From assembly GCA_028869395.1 (NCBI GenBank), contig JAGWSE010000467.1, positions 1-8,080 of the forward strand: a stretch of DNA of 8,080 nucleotides, in the 5' to 3' direction. Origin of the DNA: Alphaproteobacteria bacterium (GTDB taxonomy: Bacteria; Pseudomonadota; Alphaproteobacteria; Caulobacterales; Caulobacteraceae). Positions 1 to 4,821 of the stretch are shown here, in pieces. Both the position numbers and the translations under genes were made by a program. The notes below the pieces were generated by a model. That model was not told where the DNA came from. It saw only the letters and a list, made by a program, of their open reading frames with translations, and searched no databases. Each line of letters starts with the position of its first letter. The first letter of the stretch is position 1.

Positions 1-11
1 CGAGGGTCAGG

Positions 12-1016
12 ATGAGCTTCACCGTTCCGCCGGAGTGGGCGCTGCACCGGGCCATGTGGCTGGGCTTTCCGAGCCACGCTGACCTGTGGGAGACGGACCT
101 CGAGGCCGCCCAGGATGAAGTGGCGGCGCTGGCGCGCGCCTTGGCGGGCCCGGGCGGCGAGCGCGTTCGGCTTATGACGGGCCACGCCGATGCCGAGGCT
201 GCGGCCCGGCGGCTGCTCAGCGACGTCCCTGGTGTCGAGATCTTTCCGGGCCTGTTCGGCGACATCTGGCTGCGGGATACAGGTCCGATCTTCGGCCGCC
301 GCGACGGCGCGCCCGCGGCCGCTGCGTTCAAGTTCAATGGCTGGGGCGGCAAGTACGATCTCGAGTACGACGACACCGTCGCACGCCAGATCGCCGAGGC
401 CGCGGGCGTCACGCTCGAGCCGCATGAATTCGTCCTCGAGGGCGGCGCGGTCGACCACGACGGGGAGGGGACGGTCCTGACAACCAGCCAGTGCGTGCTG
501 AACCGAAACCGAAACCCCCGCTGGACGGAGGCGTCGGCCGAGGCTTCCCTGGGCGAGGCCCTCGGCGCGAGGAAGGTGCTGTGGCTGGGCGAGGGCCTGC
601 TCAACGACCACACCGACGGCCACGTGGACAATCTAGCCCGCTTCGTCGCGCCCGGCGTCGTCGCCTGCCCGATCGCTTTTGGTCGGGGCGATCCCAATAT
701 CGATGCCTACGATGAGGCCGCGCGCAGGCTCTCGCAAATGACCGACGCGGCGGGACGACCGCTGAAGGTGATGCGCATCCCGTCGCCGGGCTTCTTCGAC
801 GATGGCGAGGGCCGGCCCGCGCCCGCTTCGCACATGAATTTCCTGATCGCCAACAAGGCGGTGATCGTGCCGATCTACAACGAGGAGCCGGGGTCCTTCG
901 CCATCCAGGCGCTGGAGCATATCTTTCCCGATCGGCAGGTGATCGGCCTGCCCTCGTCTGCGATCCTCACCGGCGGCGGATCCTTCCACTGCATCACCCA
1001 GCAGGAGCCCGCCTGA
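12..1016 (+). CDS. aguA: Agmatine deiminase (agmatine iminohydrolase)
   Basis: This cytoplasmic enzyme hydrolyses agmatine to N-carbamoylputrescine and ammonia, the first step of the agmatine route to putrescine. The 334-residue protein has the landmarks of the agmatine deiminase / peptidyl-arginine deiminase fold: WLRDTGP with D89, FNGWGGKY, EGG with E143, the NRNRNP stretch, HTDGHVDN with H204, and a C-terminal GGGSFHC in which C327 should be the nucleophile that forms the amidino-thioester. It is slightly shorter than the roughly 365 residues of well-known AguA proteins, with no core motif missing. The ATG at 12 is preceded by GAGG at 2-5 with 6-base spacing, which fixes the start. The stop overlaps the aguB start by one base (TGATG). 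The adjacent amidase makes the agmatine assignment firm compared with other deiminases of the fold. The upstream neighbour and promoter lie outside the window. Confidence 0.95.
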   Translation: MSFTVPPEWALHRAMWLGFPSHADLWETDLEAAQDEVAALARALAGPGGERVRLMTGHADAEAAARRLLSDVPGVEIFPGLFGDIWLRDTGPIFGRRDGAPAAAAFKFNGWGGKYDLEYDDTVARQIAEAAGVTLEPHEFVLEGGAVDHDGEGTVLTTSQCVLNRNRNPRWTEASAEASLGEALGARKVLWLGEGLLNDHTDGHVDNLARFVAPGVVACPIAFGRGDPNIDAYDEAARRLSQMTDAAGRPLKVMRIPSPGFFDDGEGRPAPASHMNFLIANKAVIVPIYNEEPGSFAIQALEHIFPDRQVIGLPSSAILTGGGSFHCITQQEPA

Positions 1017-1894
1017 TGGCCCGCAAGATCACCGTCGCGGCGGTCCAGTCCTCCTACGGGTCGGACATGGCGGCGAACATCGAAAAGACCGCCGCCTTCG
1101 TCCGCGAGGCAGCGGCGAAGGGCGGGCAGGTGATCCTTCCGTCCGAGCTCTTCCAGGGGCCCTACTTCTGTGTGGCCCAGGAGGAGCGCTGGTTCGCGGA
1201 GGCTTTTCCCTGGCGCGAGCACCCGTGCGTGAGGGCTTTGGCGCCGCTGGCGGCCGAGCTCGGCGTGGTCATGCCGGTGTCGATCTTCGAACGCGAGGGT
1301 CCGCACTACTTCAACAGCGTCGTCATCCTGGACGCCGACGGAAAGCCGCTCGGCGTCTATCGCAAGAGCCACATTCCCGACGGCCCGGGTTATATGGAGA
1401 AGTACTATTTCCGGCCGGGCGACACCGGCTTCAAGGTCTGGGACACCCGCTTCGGCCGGATCGGCGTCGGGATCTGCTGGGACCAGTGGTACCCGGAGGT
1501 CGCCCGCGCCATGACGTTGATGGGCGCCGAGGTGCTGCTCTATCCCACCGCCATCGGCTCCGAGCCGCACGACGCCACTCTCGACACCGCCGCCCCCTGG
1601 CGCCGCGCCATGCAGGGCCATGCGGTCTCCAACGTGATCCCGGTCGTGGGCGCGAACCGCACGGGTTTCGAGCCGTGGCCGGACTATCCAGGCGGCGGCC
1701 AGCGCTTCTACGGCTCCTCCTTCATCGCCGATCATCGCGGCGACCTGGTCGCGGCGTTCGGCCGCGAGGACGAAGGGGTGCTGACCGCGGAGTTCGATCT
1801 CGACTTCCTCAAGGTCCATCGCGCCGCCTGGGGGTTCTTCCGCGATCGTCGCACGGACCTCTACGGAGCGCTCACCGAGTCCCGGCCCCAATGA
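1016..1894 (+). CDS. aguB: N-carbamoylputrescine amidase
   Basis: This nitrilase-superfamily amidase converts N-carbamoylputrescine to putrescine, CO2 and ammonia, completing the pathway begun by AguA. The 292-residue length is normal for the family. The Glu-Lys-Cys triad is readable: E44 in LPSELFQGPYF, K117 in YRKSHIPDGPGY, and C154 in GICWDQWYPE. The stretch following K117 (GYMEKYYFRPGD) and the segment PTAIGSEP are typical of N-carbamoylputrescine amidases rather than of generic nitrilases. The ATG at 1016 shares one base with the aguA stop and has AGGAG at 1003-1007, 8 bases upstream and inside aguA, so translation is probably coupled. The 3' end overlaps the next gene through ATGA. Cytoplasmic; no signal peptide. 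A general omega-amidase is the alternative, but the aguA neighbour makes it unlikely. Confidence 0.95.
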   Translation: MARKITVAAVQSSYGSDMAANIEKTAAFVREAAAKGGQVILPSELFQGPYFCVAQEERWFAEAFPWREHPCVRALAPLAAELGVVMPVSIFEREGPHYFNSVVILDADGKPLGVYRKSHIPDGPGYMEKYYFRPGDTGFKVWDTRFGRIGVGICWDQWYPEVARAMTLMGAEVLLYPTAIGSEPHDATLDTAAPWRRAMQGHAVSNVIPVVGANRTGFEPWPDYPGGGQRFYGSSFIADHRGDLVAAFGREDEGVLTAEFDLDFLKVHRAAWGFFRDRRTDLYGALTESRPQ

Positions 1895-2418
1895 TCGAGA
1901 CCGCGCGCCTCGTTCTGCGTCCGCCGGAGTCCCGCGACTACGAAGCCCTCTTCGCGGTCAACGGCGATCCGCGCGTGGGCGCCTGGCTGGGGGGAACCCA
2001 GGCCCGCGAGCAGAGCGACGCCATGCTCGAGCGCAATCGCGAACATCTCGCCGCCCACGGATTTGGCTTCTGGGCGATCGAACGCAAGAGTGATCGCGCG
2101 GTGGTCGGATTGGCGGGCCTCCTCGACATGCCCGACGGCTTCGGGCCGGGCCCGGCGATCGAGGCGGCCTGGCGGCTCGCCCCCGACGCATGGGGCCACG
2201 GCTATGCCACGGAGGCCGCCCGTGCAGCCCTCGACTGGGGCTTCGCCGAGCTGCAGCCGCCCGAGATCATCGCCATCACGGCGAAGATGAACCTCCGCTC
2301 ACAGGCGGTGATGACCCGTCTCGGCATGAGGCACGAGCCGGCGCGCGACTTCCTTCACCCCAGGCTCGCCGAGGATCACCCCCTTCGGCCGCACGTCACC
2401 TTCTCGATCCGGCGCTAG
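1891..2418 (+). CDS. GNAT-family N-acetyltransferase (RimJ/RimL-like)
   Basis: This 175-residue protein is an acetyl-CoA-dependent acyltransferase of the GNAT fold, Acetyltransf_3 (RimJ/RimL-like) type. It opens with the typical TARLVLRPPESRD, then has WAIERKSDRAVVGLAGL (central strands), the acetyl-CoA pyrophosphate-binding loop WGHGYATEA at about residues 101-109, and the motif B region with N134, S137 and RLGM at 143-146. The ATG at 1891 overlaps the aguB stop by 4 bases (ATGA). No convincing Shine-Dalgarno precedes it, so it is probably translated by coupling to aguB. A longer open frame in register begins at 1225 inside aguB, but the GNAT homology begins only at 1891. The substrate cannot be read from the sequence. 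The position suggests a polyamine or polyamine precursor, but RimL-like proteins often sit in unrelated operons. The TAG stop shares the CTAG tetramer with the convergent hydratase. Confidence 0.88.
   Translation: MIETARLVLRPPESRDYEALFAVNGDPRVGAWLGGTQAREQSDAMLERNREHLAAHGFGFWAIERKSDRAVVGLAGLLDMPDGFGPGPAIEAAWRLAPDAWGHGYATEAARAALDWGFAELQPPEIIAITAKMNLRSQAVMTRLGMRHEPARDFLHPRLAEDHPLRPHVTFSIRR
2415..2418. other. Shared CTAG: overlapping stop codons of convergent genes
   Basis: The palindrome CTAG supplies TAG at 2416-2418 to the plus-strand acetyltransferase and TAG (plus-strand CTA, 2415-2417) to the minus-strand hydratase. The two coding regions therefore overlap tail to tail, leaving no room for an intergenic terminator. 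I saw no hairpin with a T-run nearby, so transcripts probably run into the opposite gene or end by Rho. Confidence 0.95.
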
Positions 2419-3299
2419 CTGCGCAGAACCGTCTTGCCATTACGGATCACGGTCGCCCCGCGGTCCAGCACGCGCGCCTCGAACGACACCACGTCGCCGT
2501 CCTTCCAGAGGTCCACGGTGATGGTGTCGCCCGGGAAGACGGGAGCCGAGAAGCGCGCCTGGTGCGAGAGGATCCTGTCGGAGTCGTAGTCCACCATCTC
2601 CTGCAGGATGGCGCGGCAGGTGATCCCGTAGGTGCACAGCCCGTGCAGGATGGGCCTCGGGAACCCAGCGCGCCGGGCGAAGTCGGGGTCGGAGTGCAGC
2701 GGATTGCGGTCGCCGTTCAGCCGGTAGATCAGCGCCTGGTCCGGCCGGGTGTCGAACGGAACTGAAAGGTCGGGCTTGCGGCTGGGCACCGGGTGCGGTT
2801 CGGGCGCGCCTTCCGACGGGCCGCCGAAGCCGCCGTCGCCGCGGGCGAACGTCGAGCCGGTCAGGGTGGCGATCTTCTCGCCCTTCTCGTCGGTCCAGAC
2901 GGTCTCGTTGACGATCACCGCCCCCTTCTCCTTGCCCTTGTCGTAGGCGCCGATGGTGCGGCTCGTGGCGGTGAACGATCCGGTCGCGGGCAGGGGCTTG
3001 TGCAACTCCACCTTCTGCTCGCCGTGCACGATCATCACCCGGTTCAGCTCGCTGACCCGCAACCCGGGCTTCTGGTCGGCGGCCGGGCCGGCGGCCCGGC
3101 GCGCCCCGGCCGCCAGCACCGTGGCGGCGGTCGGGACCACCTTCAGGCCCTTCTCGTAGACGAACGGCAGCTCGCGTTCGTCCATCGGATCGCGCCCCAT
3201 GCCGATGCCGAGCGCGTAGAGCATCACGTCCTTGTCCCCGTAGGTGAAGGTGCGCGGCTCGGTCTTCTGCTCGAGAATGTCGGGGTAATAGATCGGCAT
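2415..3299 (-). CDS. MaoC-family (R)-specific 2-enoyl-CoA hydratase, double hot-dog type
   Basis: This 294-residue protein resembles the hydratase-2 part of peroxisomal multifunctional enzyme 2. It should hydrate trans-2-enoyl-CoA to (R)-3-hydroxyacyl-CoA in the cytoplasm, in fatty acid or related acyl-CoA metabolism. The N-terminal half is the MaoC_dehydrat_N-like hot dog (FTYGDKDVMLYALGIGMG, residues 18-35; VHGEQKVELHKPLP, 91-104). The C-terminal half has the hydratase-2 motif YRLNGDRNPLHSDPDFA at 192-208, with D197 and H202 as expected catalytic residues, followed by ILHGLCTYG. The start is the ATG at 3299: a GGAGG lies 7 bases upstream, and the family similarity begins at MPIYYPD. The open frame extends upstream to 3380, but that extension is Arg-rich and unlike the family. 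It is convergent with the acetyltransferase and divergent from sapC. The exact acyl chain preference is not visible. Confidence 0.9.
   Translation of the reverse strand: MPIYYPDILEQKTEPRTFTYGDKDVMLYALGIGMGRDPMDERELPFVYEKGLKVVPTAATVLAAGARRAAGPAADQKPGLRVSELNRVMIVHGEQKVELHKPLPATGSFTATSRTIGAYDKGKEKGAVIVNETVWTDEKGEKIATLTGSTFARGDGGFGGPSEGAPEPHPVPSRKPDLSVPFDTRPDQALIYRLNGDRNPLHSDPDFARRAGFPRPILHGLCTYGITCRAILQEMVDYDSDRILSHQARFSAPVFPGDTITVDLWKDGDVVSFEARVLDRGATVIRNGKTVLRS
3082..3100. repeat. GC-rich perfect inverted repeat inside the hydratase gene
   Basis: GCCGGGCC (3082-3089) and GGCCCGGC (3093-3100) are perfect complements separated by GGC. The repeat lies in codons for an Ala/Arg/Gly-rich linker of the N-terminal half (about residues 67-73). 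It would form a strong 8-bp hairpin. It is probably a by-product of GC-rich codon choice rather than a signal. Confidence 0.5.
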
Positions 3300-3306
3300 G
3301 AAATTT

Positions 3307-3311
3307 CCTCC
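3307..3311 (-). promoter_or_regulatory. Strong Shine-Dalgarno of the double hot-dog hydratase
   Basis: On the minus strand GGAGG is followed by AAATTTC and then ATG (7-base spacing). It is one of the best ribosome binding sites in the window and decides the start at 3299 over the longer open frame. Confidence 0.8.
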
Positions 3312-3343
3312 GGATGGGCCTGCGAGGCGCAGCCTGTTCTTAT

Positions 3344-3367
3344 GGCTTCGATTGAAGCCCCGAAGCC
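3344..3367. repeat. Inverted repeat with extra half-site: possible operator
   Basis: GGCTTC (3344-3349) and GAAGCC (3354-3359) form a perfect inverted repeat around GATT. A second GAAGCC follows at 3362-3367 after CC, so GGCTTCG (3344-3350) can also pair with CGAAGCC (3361-3367), giving a 7-bp stem with a 10-base loop. It lies 45 bases upstream of the hydratase start, where that gene's promoter should be, and some 30 bases left of the sapC promoter candidate. It has no T-run, so it does not look like a terminator. An operator for a dimeric repressor is the likeliest reading, but the binding protein is unknown. Confidence 0.4.
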
Positions 3368-3397
3368 TCCGCACGCGCAAGCGGCGACGCGCCTCAA

Positions 3398-3426
3398 TTG
3401 CCGCCCCGGTATCGATCGGCTAGAAG
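3398..3426 (+). promoter_or_regulatory. Putative housekeeping promoter of sapC, Caulobacter type
   Basis: TTGCCGC (3398-3404) and GCTAGAAG (3419-3426) are separated by 14 bases. The published Caulobacter sigma-73 consensus is TTGaCGS, a spacer of 10-14 bases, and GCTANAWC. The match is 6 of 7 and 7 of 8. Transcription would start near 3433, leaving a 5' untranslated region of about 50 bases before the sapC ATG. It was identified by eye and has no experimental support. Confidence 0.55.
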
Positions 3427-3482
3427 CGGCGACCTCGCGCAGGGACGTTTCATTCGCCCCGCGCCCCACTTCGAAGGCTGCG

Positions 3483-4289
3483 ATGTCCGACATCACCACC
3501 ACGCCCGTCCAGAATCCCGGTCAGATCACCGGCCAGGTCCTCTTCTACAAGCAGCCGGAGCCGCTCAATCCGGAGATGCACGGCAAGCTCGGCGTGAAGT
3601 CGATGGAGGCGCCGTTCAAGTTCGCCAAGGAAGGCCACGCCGTGCCGCTCACCGTGGGCGAGTTCCCGCTCGCGGCCATCTGCGGCCCGATCATCTTCGT
3701 GGGCGATGACAAGATGCCGATCGCGGTGATGGGACTGAATCCCGGCCGCAACATGTTCATCGACGACAACGGCATGTTCGAGGCCGGCTACTACATCCCG
3801 GCCTATATCCGCCGTTATCCGTTCGTCTACGCAAACGACGACAACGCCAAGCAGATGGTGCTCTGCGTCGACCGCGCGGCGGAGTTCATCGTGGAAGGCG
3901 GCGACATGCCGTTCTTCGACGAGAAGGGCCAGCCCAGCGACTACACCAAGCGCTGCATGGAGTTCTGCAACAACTTCGAGATGGAGCGGCAGAGGACGAT
4001 CAGCTTCGTCCAGCTCCTGAAGGACCTCGATCTGTTCGAGGTCAAGGTCGCGAACTACGTGCCGGGCAATTCTGACGGCACGGCCGGTGAGGCGCAGAAG
4101 ATCGCCGACTACTTCGGCGTCTCCGAGGACAAGCTGAAGGCGCTCCCGGCGGAGAAGCTGGCCGAGCTCAGGGACAACGGCGCCCTTGCCCAGATCTACG
4201 CCCACCTCGTCTCTCTGGCCGGCTGGGATCGCCTGATCGCCCTGACGATGGTGCGCCAGCAGCAACAACCTCAGGCGGCCAACTCTTAA
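3483..4289 (+). CDS. sapC: SapC-family protein of unknown function
   Basis: This 268-residue protein fits the SapC family (Pfam PF07277), named after a Campylobacter gene linked to S-layer secretion and common in Caulobacterales and sphingomonads. Its biochemical role is not established. Family landmarks are visible: HAVPLTVGEFPLAA (52-65), PIIFVGDDKMPIAVMGL (69-85), NMFIDDNGMFEAGYYIPAYIRRYPF (90-114), LCVD (127-130) and FFDEKG (144-149). There is no signal peptide or clear membrane segment, so it looks cytoplasmic. The C-terminal part (about 200-256) is helical and charged, and ends in a Gln-rich tail. The ATG at 3483 has GAAGG at 3473-3477, 5 bases upstream. The open frame extends left to 2793 through the antisense of the hydratase, but family similarity begins only after 3483. 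The stop lies 4 bases from the stop of the convergent hot-dog gene. Confidence 0.9.
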   Translation: MSDITTTPVQNPGQITGQVLFYKQPEPLNPEMHGKLGVKSMEAPFKFAKEGHAVPLTVGEFPLAAICGPIIFVGDDKMPIAVMGLNPGRNMFIDDNGMFEAGYYIPAYIRRYPFVYANDDNAKQMVLCVDRAAEFIVEGGDMPFFDEKGQPSDYTKRCMEFCNNFEMERQRTISFVQLLKDLDLFEVKVANYVPGNSDGTAGEAQKIADYFGVSEDKLKALPAEKLAELRDNGALAQIYAHLVSLAGWDRLIALTMVRQQQQPQAANS

Positions 4290-4293
4290 GCGG

Positions 4294-4725
4294 TCAACGG
4301 GCGAACACCCCGCGCGTCAGGCACGAGAAGACCAGCCGGCCGGCCTCGTCCAGGAGGTCGTGCTGGCAGATCACGATGCCTTTGCCCTCGCCGACCGGGT
4401 CCTTGGCCATGACCGTCATCCGCCCGCGCAGGAGCTCGCCGGCGGGCGGATTGCGGACCCAGCGCAGCGCGTCCACGCCCAGACGCTTCGTCTGAGGCCA
4501 GTCGGTGTGAGCCACCGCGTCGAGCTTCGCCCAGATCGCGTAGACCATGGCGTCGGGCGCGCCCCGATCCGTCGTCCAGCCCGGCGAAAAGGCCTTGATG
4601 AACGCCGCCAGCGCGTCGGGATCCACCGCCATGGCCCCCAGCGGAACGACCTGACCGATCTCGATGTCGTCGAAGCGGGCGGGCACTGGGCGTCTCCGGG
4701 GCCGAATCTGCAACTCGGCGATCAT
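4294..4725 (-). CDS. Short MaoC-like hot-dog protein, apparently without catalytic Asp/His
   Basis: This 143-residue protein has the outline of a single-domain MaoC-like dehydratase: FDDIEIGQVVPLG at 18-30, DALAAFIKAFSPGW at 37-50, VDALRWVRNPPAGELLRGRMTV at 84-105, and KGIVICQHDLLDEAGRLVFS at 115-134 (final strands). Active family members carry an Asp and a His after the position of FSPGW (as in FDPQPFHxD). Here the segment reads FSPGWTTDRGAPDAMVYA with no His, so hydratase activity is doubtful. It could bind an acyl-CoA or act as a partner subunit. I annotate from the ATG at 4725, which lacks a Shine-Dalgarno. An in-frame GTG at 4686 (residue 14) has GGAG 7 bases upstream and begins just before the conserved part, so it may be the true start. 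The open frame continues to 5859 antisense to scsB, which is a shadow. Confidence 0.75.
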   Translation of the reverse strand: MIAELQIRPRRRPVPARFDDIEIGQVVPLGAMAVDPDALAAFIKAFSPGWTTDRGAPDAMVYAIWAKLDAVAHTDWPQTKRLGVDALRWVRNPPAGELLRGRMTVMAKDPVGEGKGIVICQHDLLDEAGRLVFSCLTRGVFAR

Positions 4726-4757
4726 GGTCGCGACGGTCGCGCGGCGTCGAGCCCGCT

Positions 4758-4788
4758 TTGCGTCGCGGAACCGGACGGTCCATATAGC
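4758..4788. promoter_or_regulatory. Weak candidate promoter elements between the hot-dog gene and scsB
   Basis: The intergenic region 4726-4821 must contain two divergent promoters. On the plus strand TTGCGT (4758-4763) lies 17 bases before CATATA (4781-4786), a modest sigma-70-like arrangement for scsB. On the minus strand the same bases read GCTATATG (4788-4781), 7 of 8 to the Caulobacter -10 consensus, but no matching -35 is visible 10-14 bases further upstream. Both are tentative. Confidence 0.25.
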
Positions 4789-4821
4789 CCCGCATGAGGC
4801 CGGGGCGGGCGAGGATGTGAA

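Noticed and set aside
500..518. Short tandem AACCGAA repeat in aguA
   Set aside because: It encodes the conserved Asn-Arg-Asn-Arg-Asn-Pro motif of agmatine deiminases, so protein conservation explains it.
875..1891. Long minus-strand open frame (338 codons) opposite aguB
   Set aside because: It runs antisense to a gene with clear catalytic residues, starts at TTG, and has the Arg/Gly/Asp/His-rich composition typical of antisense frames in GC-rich DNA.
3082..3100. GC hairpin considered as a transcription terminator
   Set aside because: It lies in the middle of an intact coding region and has no T-run on either strand.
2793..3482. Leftward extension of the sapC frame, making a 498-codon open frame
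   Set aside because: The extra part is antisense to the hydratase and unlike any SapC; the ATG at 3483 has a ribosome site and a promoter upstream.
3450..4268. Minus-strand open frame of 272 codons opposite sapC
   Set aside because: Low-complexity composition rich in Leu, Val, His and Arg, no recognisable motif, fully antisense to a gene of a known family.
4286..4795. Second minus-strand frame (169 codons) over the short hot-dog gene
   Set aside because: It is the shifted frame of the same region and lacks the hot-dog motifs, which are found only in the frame ending at 4294.
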